DNA of 11,426 nucleotides from an uncultured Eubacteriales bacterium (lineage in GTDB: Bacteria > Bacillota > Clostridia > TANB77 > CAG-508). The position numbers and the translations under genes were made by a program. The stretch spans positions 1 to 11,426 of the forward strand of contig CABTXJ010000020.1 in the NCBI GenBank assembly GCA_902488785.1, written 5' to 3'. How positions within the stretch are numbered: position 1 is the stretch's first letter; every line of letters starts with the position of its first letter. Positions 1-6,911 of this stretch are shown here, in pieces. Below the pieces are notes generated by a model. That model searched no databases, was not told where the DNA came from, and worked only from the letters and a program-made list of their open reading frames with translations.

Positions 1-1
1 A

Positions 2-352
2 AAAGAATTACTAGAAAAGAAGATAAAAGACTTAGAAGCAAAAGTTAAAACTTTAGAATCAGAAAAAGAAGCACTTGCAAAAGATGCAATGGATAAAAAA
101 GAACAAGAACAAAAAGATAAAGAAAAAGAAGAAGATTCTAAAGAACCTGGAAAAGTTTCAGATGAAAATGTAAATAATAACAAACCTTCAATAAGAAATA
201 ATTCAATAAATAGTACAAATAAGAAAAACAATAGCAAGAATAATACAAGTGAAAAGAAGATACCACATGCAGGAGCAGGAAGCGTAATAATGTTAACAAT
301 AATTACAGTAGGAGCAATTGTATACACTAAAAAAGTTATGAGTAGGAAATAG
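2..352 (+). CDS. Partial C-terminus of coiled-coil surface protein with sortase-like anchor
   Basis: The reading frame is open to the left edge, so only the last 116 residues are present and the true start lies outside the window; the ATG at 89 is internal, with no Shine-Dalgarno site before it. In order, the fragment shows a heptad-like Lys/Glu/Leu coiled coil (nt 2-90), a highly charged Lys/Glu/Asp stretch, an Asn/Ser-rich low-complexity linker (about nt 165-255), then IPHAG at nt 260-274, a hydrophobic segment of about 16 residues and a basic tail ending KKVMSRK. The order motif, hydrophobic helix, positive tail is that of a cell-wall sorting signal, but the motif departs from LPXTG. If this is inferred correctly, the protein is exported and anchored to peptidoglycan by a sortase; otherwise it is a simple C-terminally membrane-anchored protein. 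The N-terminal function is not visible. The stop is TAG. Confidence 0.75.
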   Translation, partial: KELLEKKIKDLEAKVKTLESEKEALAKDAMDKKEQEQKDKEKEEDSKEPGKVSDENVNNNKPSIRNNSINSTNKKNNSKNNTSEKKIPHAGAGSVIMLTIITVGAIVYTKKVMSRK

Positions 353-421
353 TTGTAAGCAAGAAATAGTTTAAAATACAGAATATATATTTATACTATT
401 CAATAATTTAATAACAATTTA

Positions 422-459
422 AAAGTATGCGGGTTAGATTAATCTAACCTGCATACTTT
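422..459 (+). terminator. Long hairpin, probable (possibly bidirectional) terminator
   Basis: Two 19-nt arms (422-440 and 441-459) are reverse complements except for one position that forms a G-U pair in RNA. The left arm is AAAGTATGCGGGTTAGATT. The stem starts with A's and ends with T's, so it could terminate in either direction, although the trailing T run is short (TTTGCTATT). It lies 70 bp after the stop of the surface-protein gene. A dyad of this length could also be a protein-binding site. Confidence 0.7.
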
Positions 460-470
460 GCTATTAAATG

Positions 471-530
471 TATATAACAGCATATAACAGCATATAATTG
501 CATATAGTTGTATATAATTTTGTATATTAA
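471..530. repeat. In-register 10-bp degenerate tandem repeat
   Basis: Six consecutive 10-bp units share a CATATAA-like core: tatataacag, catataacag, catataattg, catatagttg, tatataattt, tgtatattaa. Identity between neighbours falls from 9/10 at the left to weak at the right. The period is close to one DNA helical turn. It lies directly after the hairpin at 422-459 and upstream of the MBL-protein operon. No coding role is apparent. Confidence 0.6.
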
Positions 531-559
531 TTAACTTGTTTTAACATATTTATCATATA

Positions 560-586
560 TTAACACGCAATATTGTATATTATAAT
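560..586 (+). promoter_or_regulatory. Candidate sigma-A promoter of the operon
   Basis: TTAACA at 560-565 and a perfect TATAAT at 581-586 are separated by 15 bp, two shorter than ideal. Other TATAAT hexamers at 649-654 and 667-672 lack a convincing -35 box. In such AT-rich DNA, chance matches are common, so the exact promoter is uncertain. Confidence 0.3.
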
Positions 587-701
587 GTATGCTATGTATA
601 TTAAAAAAAAGATAAGAAAGTATATATGAATTGAAGAAAATATATGTATATAATATGATAAAAATGTATAATTAAATTAAAACAGAGGAAGAAAAAATAT
701 A

Positions 702-2744
702 ATGAAGATAACATTTTGTGGAGCTGCAAGGGAAGTTACAGGATCTAACTTCTTAGTAGAAGCAGCAGGTAAGAAATTTTTAGTAGATTGTGGGTTAATA
801 CAAGGACGTATGTCTGATGCAGAAAGAAATTATGATGATTTCATATACAATCCTCAAGATATAGATTTTATGCTATTAACACACGCACATGTTGACCATT
901 CTGGAAGAATACCAAAACTTGTAAAAGAAGGATTTAAAGGTGATATATATGCAACTAAAGCAACAATAGAGCTAAGTGAGATAATGCTATTAGATACTGC
1001 ACATATACAAGAAACTGAAGTAGAATGGAAAAATGAAAAAAGAAGAAAAAAGGGTGAAGTAGAACTAGAACCACTTTTTACTATAGAAGATGCTAAAGAT
1101 TGTATGGTACAATTCAAAGAAATAGAATATATGGACATAGTTGAAATAGACGAAAATATACGTGTAAGATACAATGAAGCAGGACATATGCTAGGATCTG
1201 CAATTATTGAAGTATGGGTAACTGAAAATGGAAAAACTACTAAAACGGTATTTACTGGAGATCTAGGAAATAATGTAAGTACAATACTAGAACCTGCAAT
1301 GCCAATAATTTCTGCAGATTATTTAGTAATGGAATCAACATATGGTTCAAGAAACCATGTAGGACAAGAAGACAATGAAACAAAGGCTAGAAATTTCATA
1401 GACATAGTAGCTAAAACACTTAAAAGAGGTGGTAATGTTGTAATACCATCATTTGCAGTAGGTAGAACACAAGAAATAATATATGAGATAAACAAGATAA
1501 AAGATAGGTTGGATTGCAAATTACAAAGAGACCAAAAGTTTTTAGAACAAATAGAGCTAATAGAAAATACTAAAGTATTTGTAGACAGCCCGCTTGCAAT
1601 AAAAGCAACAGAAATATTTGCTAAAAATATTAATCTTTTAGATGAAGAATCAAGATTAAGGACAAAAAGAGGCGATGACATATTTGAGTTTTCAGGCCTA
1701 AAATTTACTGTAACACCAGATGAATCAAAAGCAATAAACTATGAAGAAGAACCAGTAATTATAATATCTGCATCAGGAATGTGTGATGCTGGAAGAATAA
1801 AACACCATTTGGTAAACAACCTATGGAATCCTAAAAACACAATACTATTTGTAGGATACCAAGCAACAAATACATTAGGAAGAAGATTAGTAGACGGTGA
1901 AAAACAAGTTAAGATATTTGGTGAAGACATAACTGTAAATGCTGAAATTGAATATATTGAAGGATACTCAGGACACGCTGATCAAACATGGCTTATGAAC
2001 TTTGTATACTCATTTAGAGAAAAACCTAAAGCAATATTTTTAGTACATGGTGAAGAAGAATCACAACTAGTACTAAAAGCTAAAATAGAAGAAGAAATTG
2101 GTATAACTACATATATGCCATACTATGGAGACAAGTATAATATATCTGAAATAGTAACACATGAAGGAAAACTACACAAAAAAGGACCAGAAAGATTAAG
2201 AAAGAAAAAACTTGTATTTGCAGATAGGCTAAATGAATTATCTGGTGTAGTAAATAGGATGAGTGGTGAAGTAGAAAATAGTATAATAGGAGAAGTTGTA
2301 ACAGATGAAACAAAAGACGTCGCATCAGAAGAACAAATAGATATGCTATATCATTTAGTAGATAAACTAGATGTATTCAAAGTAGAAATACTAAACCTAA
2401 TAGAAAATGTAAAACTTGGAACAGGAAACAATGACGAAAAAATAGTAGGAGATATATTTAAAAGACATTACCCATTAATTATTGGACAAGATAAAGAAGG
2501 AAATTTAGTAATAGATAAAGACGGTTCAAAAGAGTTTTTTGAATACAAAAAAGAAAAAGAAAAACTAAAAAAACAGATAAAAAAAGATATAGAAAAAACG
2601 AAAAAAGATGATAAAGATGATAAAAAAGAAAAAAATGAAAATAAAAATCAAGAATCTTTAAAAAAAGAAGTAAGCAAGTTAGAAAAAGAAATAGAAGACT
2701 TAGAAAAAGAATTAGCAAAGGCTAATAAAAAAGGTAAAGCATAA
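702..2744 (+). CDS. MBL-fold/beta-CASP metallo-hydrolase (RNA-processing type) with extended charged C-terminus
   Basis: This 680-aa cytoplasmic protein belongs to the metallo-beta-lactamase/beta-CASP family (COG1236 type, related to CPSF73/Ysh1 and Thermus TTHA0252), whose members are zinc-dependent RNA nucleases. Visible motifs are HAHVDH at residues 61-66, GH at 161-162, GDLG at 186-189 (D187), ESTYG at 211-215 (beta-CASP motif A acid), the SASGMCDAGR loop at 356-365, GYSGHAD at 421-427 (predicted zinc ligand H425) and LVHGE at 447-451. All expected catalytic residues appear intact, so RNase activity is likely, though the substrate is unknown. Bacterial relatives usually end near 430-540 residues. 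Here a helical segment (about 500-590) and a Lys/Glu-rich coiled coil (about 612-680) are added. Start: ATG with GAGGA 12 nt upstream. It is the first gene of the operon, 32 bp before the GH15 gene. Confidence 0.9.
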   Translation: MKITFCGAAREVTGSNFLVEAAGKKFLVDCGLIQGRMSDAERNYDDFIYNPQDIDFMLLTHAHVDHSGRIPKLVKEGFKGDIYATKATIELSEIMLLDTAHIQETEVEWKNEKRRKKGEVELEPLFTIEDAKDCMVQFKEIEYMDIVEIDENIRVRYNEAGHMLGSAIIEVWVTENGKTTKTVFTGDLGNNVSTILEPAMPIISADYLVMESTYGSRNHVGQEDNETKARNFIDIVAKTLKRGGNVVIPSFAVGRTQEIIYEINKIKDRLDCKLQRDQKFLEQIELIENTKVFVDSPLAIKATEIFAKNINLLDEESRLRTKRGDDIFEFSGLKFTVTPDESKAINYEEEPVIIISASGMCDAGRIKHHLVNNLWNPKNTILFVGYQATNTLGRRLVDGEKQVKIFGEDITVNAEIEYIEGYSGHADQTWLMNFVYSFREKPKAIFLVHGEEESQLVLKAKIEEEIGITTYMPYYGDKYNISEIVTHEGKLHKKGPERLRKKKLVFADRLNELSGVVNRMSGEVENSIIGEVVTDETKDVASEEQIDMLYHLVDKLDVFKVEILNLIENVKLGTGNNDEKIVGDIFKRHYPLIIGQDKEGNLVIDKDGSKEFFEYKKEKEKLKKQIKKDIEKTKKDDKDDKKEKNENKNQESLKKEVSKLEKEIEDLEKELAKANKKGKA

Positions 2745-2776
2745 CAATAATAATTAGTAAAGGAATACAAGAAAAT

Positions 2777-4696
2777 ATGGAAAGTGATAAATACTATAAT
2801 GATGCAATATATGGAAATGAAAAAATAACTGCAAGCTTAAATAGGAATGGAAAACTAATTAGACTATTTTATCCAAACCCAGACTATATGCAATTAATAG
2901 ACTATTTTGATATTGTATTTAAGATAAACGATGAATATATATATAATGCATCAAATGATTTAACTTCAAAATATAATCAATATTTTAAAGAAAAAACAAA
3001 TGTAGTAGTAACAGAAATCAAAAATGAAAATATTGGATTAGACATAGTGCAAAAAGACTTTGCATTAATAGATGAAAATGTATTAATTAGAAATTATGAA
3101 ATAACTAATACAAAAGAAGAAGCAATTAGTATTATGCCAATACTTTCATCTAAGATAATGACAAGCCTTGCAAATGAAGCAGGCACTATGGTAAACGAAG
3201 ATGCTTCTTCCCTTGTACAATACAATCATGAATATTCACTATGCATATTTTCTAAAGAAGATATCTTTAAAAAGAAGGTAAACAATAGTAATTTAGATAT
3301 CGAAAATGGTGATTTTGATTATAGTCAGTATATTGGGCTATCACATGGATCTAGTATTTCATACAAGAAAAAGGAAATAGCACCTGGTGAAACAATAACC
3401 TTTACTATATACATATATGTAAACGAAAATAGTAGTATGAATGTGTTCAAAGATACTGAATTTGAAATAGTTAGAATAAAAAAGATGAACCCAAATGATA
3501 AGGAAAAAGAAGTTACTAGATATTGGGAGAAGTTTACAGACAAACATATTAAACATGATATATCAAAACTACCAGAAGATATGCAAAAAATATATATAAG
3601 AACAATACTACTTTTTGAAATACTAAGAAATAGTAAAACAGGAGGAATACCTGCAGCACTTGAAATAGACGAAGGTAAAACAAAATCAGGCAGGTACTCA
3701 TTTGTATGGCCAAGAGATGCATACTATACTCTTAAAGCATATAATATATTAGGATTTGAAAAATACTCTGAAAAGTTCTTTGATGTATTTTTACAAAATA
3801 CACAAAGCAGAATAGGAAGATGGGAGCAAAGATTCTATACTTCTGGATCACTTGCACCATGTTGGGGATACCAGATAGATGAAACTGCAATAGTAATTGT
3901 GCTTGCATATGAGCAATATATGTTTTCTAAAAACACAGAATTTTTGAAAAGAAACTTACAAATGCTACAAAATGCATACAAGTATGTATTAAACTATGTA
4001 AAAAAAGTAGTATATGAAAATGAAAAAACAAATACATTTGATCTATGGGAAAATTATGAAGGTGAAAGCACATATGGACTTGCAAGCTGTTATGCAGGGC
4101 TTGAAAGTATGAAAAATATATATGAAGTAATGATAGAAGAATTAAAAGATAACAGATTAAGAGTTGAACAAATGAGAAGAGAAATTAAAGAAATTGAGCC
4201 ACTTTTAGTAGACCTAAAAAAGCATATAGAAGATAATTACTATAATGTAGAAAGACAAAGCTATGTAAATAATGTAGAGGAAAACAAGATAGATATAAGT
4301 ACACTTTCACTTGTTACACCATTTAAGATATTTACTGAAAAAGAAAATAAGATAACAAATACTGTAGCAAATATAGATATGACACTTAAAACACATACAG
4401 GTGGATATATTAGATATGAAAATGATTATTACTTAGGAGGATACCACCCATGGACTATTGCAAATCTTTGGATGAGTATGTATAATGCTCAATGTAATGA
4501 TTGGACAAAAGCAAAGGAAAACTTTAATTTCGTAGTTGCAACAGCAACAGAAAATGGATATATAGCAGAACAAGTAAATAATGAAACTATGAAAGCAGAA
4601 TGGGTAATTGGATTACTATGGGCACATGGTATGTATATTTGTATGTTAGATAATATTATTAAAAATAACAAGTTAGATAAGGAAGATAAGGAATAA
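2777..4696 (+). CDS. GH15 family glucoamylase-like glycoside hydrolase, cytoplasmic
   Basis: This 639-aa protein has the layout of bacterial GH15 enzymes: an N-terminal beta-rich domain (about 1-230, with the NRNGKLIRLFYPNPDY segment typical of the family) and an (alpha/alpha)6 catalytic domain (about 265-625). Key motifs are FVWPRDA (309-315), GYQIDET (364-370), FDLWENYEGE (421-430) with E425 as predicted general acid, GGYHPW (554-559), and YIAEQ (595-599) with E598 as predicted general base. Family members are inverting enzymes that release beta-D-glucose from non-reducing ends of alpha-1,4 (and some alpha-1,6) glucans. The length is normal. There is no signal peptide, so the substrate is probably intracellular glycogen or imported maltodextrin. 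A TAAAGGA site (2758-2764) lies 12 nt before the ATG. The stop codon directly abuts the radA start. Exact specificity (glucoamylase, glucodextranase or trehalase-like) cannot be read from the sequence. Confidence 0.88.
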   Translation: MESDKYYNDAIYGNEKITASLNRNGKLIRLFYPNPDYMQLIDYFDIVFKINDEYIYNASNDLTSKYNQYFKEKTNVVVTEIKNENIGLDIVQKDFALIDENVLIRNYEITNTKEEAISIMPILSSKIMTSLANEAGTMVNEDASSLVQYNHEYSLCIFSKEDIFKKKVNNSNLDIENGDFDYSQYIGLSHGSSISYKKKEIAPGETITFTIYIYVNENSSMNVFKDTEFEIVRIKKMNPNDKEKEVTRYWEKFTDKHIKHDISKLPEDMQKIYIRTILLFEILRNSKTGGIPAALEIDEGKTKSGRYSFVWPRDAYYTLKAYNILGFEKYSEKFFDVFLQNTQSRIGRWEQRFYTSGSLAPCWGYQIDETAIVIVLAYEQYMFSKNTEFLKRNLQMLQNAYKYVLNYVKKVVYENEKTNTFDLWENYEGESTYGLASCYAGLESMKNIYEVMIEELKDNRLRVEQMRREIKEIEPLLVDLKKHIEDNYYNVERQSYVNNVEENKIDISTLSLVTPFKIFTEKENKITNTVANIDMTLKTHTGGYIRYENDYYLGGYHPWTIANLWMSMYNAQCNDWTKAKENFNFVVATATENGYIAEQVNNETMKAEWVIGLLWAHGMYICMLDNIIKNNKLDKEDKE

Positions 4697-6070
4697 ATGG
4701 CAAAAGGAAAAACAATATGGGTATGTTCAGAATGTGGAAATGAAAGCCCTAAATGGATGGGAAAATGCCCAGCATGTGGAGCATGGGATACATTCTATGA
4801 AGAAAAAAAGCAAGATACAAAACAAGTAAACAGATTCTCTGAAAACAAAACAAAAGATGATGTTGAAGTAATTAGGTTAAAAGATGCAAAAACAGGTAAT
4901 TTTACTAGAATAACAAGTGGATATGTTGAAGTAGATAGAGTATTAGGTGGAGGATTTGTAAATGGATCTTTAACACTAATTGGAGGAGAACCTGGAATTG
5001 GTAAGTCAACTTTGATACTTCAAATGTGTGAAAATATAGCAAAAGAAGATAAGAAAGTTTTATACATATCAGGAGAAGAAAGTGCAGAACAGATAAAACT
5101 AAGAGCAGACAGATTAGGAGCAGATAGTGAAAACATATACTTTTTAGCAGAAACTGATATGACAATAATAGAAGAAAAAATAGAAGAAATAGAGCCTGAT
5201 TTTTGTATAATAGACTCAATACAAACAATGTTTTCAAGTGAAATAACATCAGCACCTGGAAGTGTAAGCCAGGTAAGAGAAATAACTGCAAAGGTAATGA
5301 GAATATGTAAAAGACAAAATATAACAACTATAATTGTAGGGCATGTAACTAAAGATGGAAATATAGCAGGACCTAGAGTATTAGAACACATGGTAGATAC
5401 AGTACTATACTTAGAAGGTGAAAGATATTTTGTATATAGGATGCTTAGAACACAAAAAAATAGGTTTGGATCAACAGATGAAATTGGTATGTTTGAAATG
5501 ACAGAACAAGGCCTTATGGAAGTATCTAATCCGTCTACAGTACTTTTAGAAGAAAGAGATGAAGATATAATAGGAACTGTAATTGCACCATCACTTGAGG
5601 GAACTAGAACAATATTAATAGAACTACAAGCACTTACTACAAGAACAGCATTTGGAATGCCAAGAAGAAGTGCATCTGGAATAGATTATAATAAGCTTAA
5701 CCTACTTATTGCAGTAATAGAAAAATATTTAAAAATACCACTATCATCACATGATGTATATACAAATATAGTAGGTGGAATTAGGGTAAATGAACCTGCA
5801 ATAGATTTGGCAATAGCAATTGCAATAATATCTAGCTACAAGAATAAGCATATAGCAAGTGATACAGCAATTATTGGAGAAGTGGGACTAACTGGTGAAG
5901 TTAGAAATGTATCAATGATAGACAAGAGAATAAAAGAGATAGAAAAGCTAGGATTTAAAAAGATAATAATACCATATAGTAATTATAGCAGTATAAAAAA
6001 TAAGAAATACAATATGGAAATAATATATGTAAAAAATATTACAGAAGCAATTAAAAAATTAGGATTATAA
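4697..6070 (+). CDS. radA: DNA repair protein RadA/Sms
   Basis: This 457-aa protein has the full RadA architecture at the family's usual length. An N-terminal four-cysteine zinc finger (C10, C13, C24, C27) is followed by a RecA-like ATPase with Walker A GEPGIGKST (97-105), Walker B-like CIIDS (170-174) and the RadA signature KNRFG (254-258). A C-terminal Lon-protease-like domain ends the protein (about 300-457, with IGEVGLTGEVR at 393-403). In this family that domain is structural, not proteolytic. RadA is a DnaB-like branch-migration helicase that promotes D-loop extension in homologous recombination. The ATG follows the GH15 stop codon with no gap, and its Shine-Dalgarno AAGGA (4688-4692, with AAGGAAG at 4679-4685) lies inside the GH15 coding region, so translation is probably coupled. 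It is the last gene of the operon, terminated at 6076-6109. Confidence 0.97.
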   Translation: MAKGKTIWVCSECGNESPKWMGKCPACGAWDTFYEEKKQDTKQVNRFSENKTKDDVEVIRLKDAKTGNFTRITSGYVEVDRVLGGGFVNGSLTLIGGEPGIGKSTLILQMCENIAKEDKKVLYISGEESAEQIKLRADRLGADSENIYFLAETDMTIIEEKIEEIEPDFCIIDSIQTMFSSEITSAPGSVSQVREITAKVMRICKRQNITTIIVGHVTKDGNIAGPRVLEHMVDTVLYLEGERYFVYRMLRTQKNRFGSTDEIGMFEMTEQGLMEVSNPSTVLLEERDEDIIGTVIAPSLEGTRTILIELQALTTRTAFGMPRRSASGIDYNKLNLLIAVIEKYLKIPLSSHDVYTNIVGGIRVNEPAIDLAIAIAIISSYKNKHIASDTAIIGEVGLTGEVRNVSMIDKRIKEIEKLGFKKIIIPYSNYSSIKNKKYNMEIIYVKNITEAIKKLGL

Positions 6071-6075
6071 TGTAT

Positions 6076-6109
6076 AAGCTAAGATAGCTAAAAGCTACTT
6101 GGCTTTTTT
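6076..6109 (+). terminator. Rho-independent terminator after radA
   Basis: The left arm AAGCTAAG-A-TAGCT (6076-6089, one bulged A) pairs with AGCTACTTGGCTT (6093-6105) across an AAA loop, with one G-U pair. Six T's follow or overlap the arm (6104-6109). It lies 5 bp past the radA stop. Confidence 0.88.
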
Positions 6110-6133
6110 ATATAATTATATTTTATTATCTTC

Positions 6134-6162
6134 TTGACGTTTACATAAAATAAATGTATAAT
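6134..6162 (+). promoter_or_regulatory. Near-consensus sigma-A promoter
   Basis: TTGACG (6134-6139), a 17-bp spacer and TATAAT (6157-6162) match the housekeeping promoter at 11 of 12 positions with ideal spacing. It is the best promoter in the window. Transcription should start near 6169, giving a leader of about 180 nt before the 106-aa gene. It lies just after the radA terminator, so this gene is an independent unit. Confidence 0.8.
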
Positions 6163-6351
6163 AATAACGTACTAAATATAAAGGAGGTATTAATCCTATA
6201 ACTAAAATTAGTAAAGGAGAAGAAAAAGCTTGTAATTAAATTAAATTAAGAAGTAAAAATAAAAGTAAAGAAATAATAAAAAAGTCAAAAATAAAATGTT
6301 ATTAAAAAAGTAAATAAAGAAACGTATTAAGAAAACAATAAGGAGATATTT
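6163..6351 (+). other. Leader of the 106-aa gene with orphan Shine-Dalgarno sites
   Basis: This predicted 5' leader is AT-rich and has no normal ORF. It contains a perfect AAGGAGG (6181-6187) and an AAAGGAG (6213-6219), both without a usable ATG downstream. The first could only serve an ATA codon at 6198 (13 codons to the stop at 6237-6239). The second is followed by TTG-TAA (6230-6235). AGGA and TCCT around 6182-6197 could form a weak hairpin that masks the first site. No known riboswitch class is recognised. It could be a decayed leader peptide or regulatory RNA. Confidence 0.4.
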
Positions 6352-6672
6352 ATGAAAAATAATAATAACAGAGAAAATGAAAACAAAGAATATATAATTG
6401 AAGAACTTCATGTAGAACCAGAAAATATTGACTTAGTTCTTGAGACAATGGACAAGTATGGTGATAACAGATGGTGGCTAGAAGATGATATTAGGAAAAA
6501 AGCATATTATCAATTTAGTGAAAATATACTTTTAATTGATTTTGATACCTTCATTAAAGGTATAAGCGAATTACTAGGCAGAACTGTAACAATGCTTGGG
6601 CTATTATATGATATAACTCAAGAAGAGTTAGATAAAAAATATAATGAATTTTTTGCAAAAGATTCATTTTAA
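6352..6672 (+). CDS. Hypothetical small soluble protein, 106 aa
   Basis: I do not recognise this protein. It begins with an Asn/Glu-rich, probably disordered stretch (residues 2-12), followed by a compact, mostly helical-looking core (about 13-106). Notable groups are YGDNRWWLEDD (36-46), KAYYQFSENILLIDFD (50-65), ELLGRTV (73-79) and a charged C-terminal helix. It has no cysteine, signal peptide or membrane segment, and is acidic. The start is well supported: AAGGAG (6340-6345) lies 6 nt upstream of the ATG. It sits alone between a strong promoter (6134-6162) and its own terminator (6679-6705), so it is expressed as a single gene. The good ribosome-binding site, the codon use shared with its neighbours and the flanking signals argue that it is a real gene. 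The context gives no functional clue. Confidence 0.85.
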   Translation: MKNNNNRENENKEYIIEELHVEPENIDLVLETMDKYGDNRWWLEDDIRKKAYYQFSENILLIDFDTFIKGISELLGRTVTMLGLLYDITQEELDKKYNEFFAKDSF

Positions 6673-6678
6673 TAAAAG

Positions 6679-6705
6679 AACATCAGTATAGGCTGGTGTT
6701 TTTTT
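6679..6705 (+). terminator. Rho-independent terminator after the 106-aa gene
   Basis: ACATCAG (6680-6686) pairs with CTGGTGT (6693-6699) with one G-U pair and a six-base loop. A run of seven T's (6699-6705) follows or overlaps the arm. It lies a few bases after the stop codon. Confidence 0.88.
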
Positions 6706-6911
6706 AATGTATATATATCAATATACATATTAATACATAATTACATATATATTATTTTTATCTTTTTTAATAAATATAGAAAAAACAAAATATATAATTT
6801 AAGATATATTATATAGATTATTTTTTAATAAGAGATTAAAATAATAGAGTGCTAAAAATAAATTAATAAAATGTAATTAATACTAAAGATAAATTGAGGA
6901 GAATAATAAAT
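6706..6911. other. AT-rich spacer upstream of glgP
   Basis: This spacer of about 200 bp is almost pure A/T with no gene. A short inverted repeat (ATGTATAT at 6707-6714 and ATATACAT at 6721-6728) lies near its left end. A promoter for glgP must lie here because a terminator precedes it, but no -35/-10 pair stands out from the AT background. GAGGAG at 6896-6901 is the glgP ribosome-binding site. Confidence 0.5.

Larger units (their letters stand above)
353..701 (+). other. Intergenic region upstream of the MBL-GH15-radA operon
   Basis: This 349-bp gap has no supportable gene on either strand. It holds the hairpin at 422-459 and the 10-bp repeat at 471-530, then about 170 bp of very AT-rich DNA with several TATAAT matches (581-586, 649-654, 667-672). 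One or more of these probably serves the downstream operon. A GAGGA ribosome-binding site at 685-689 precedes the first operon gene. No riboswitch or other structured leader is recognisable. Confidence 0.6.

Noticed and set aside
89..352. A complete 87-aa gene starting at ATG 89
   Set aside because: The frame is open to the left edge with continuous coiled-coil coding, and no Shine-Dalgarno site precedes the ATG, so this is the tail of a longer gene.
471..530. CRISPR array
   Set aside because: The repeats are 10 bp and contiguous, with no spacers.
854..1930. Minus-strand reading frames inside the MBL gene
   Set aside because: They lie wholly within a well-supported family protein on the + strand and resemble no known protein.
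2560..2630. A-runs in the MBL tail as programmed frameshift sites
   Set aside because: The runs encode lysine in frame, no alternative frame extends usefully, and no stimulatory structure is seen.
2107..2718. Leu/Phe-rich minus-strand reading frames that look like membrane proteins
   Set aside because: They are the reverse complement of Lys/Glu-rich codons in the MBL gene; no ribosome-binding site or promoter supports them.
4905..5391. Minus-strand reading frames of 120-140 codons
   Set aside because: They overlap the highly conserved RadA ATPase core; they are antisense shadows of AT-rich coding sequence.
6154..6201. Short ORF starting at ATG 6154
   Set aside because: Its start lies inside the promoter, upstream of the predicted transcription start, and it has no ribosome-binding site.
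6894..6911. TTG at 6894 as the glgP start
   Set aside because: It overlaps the GAGGAG ribosome-binding site that serves the ATG at 6912, and has no site of its own.
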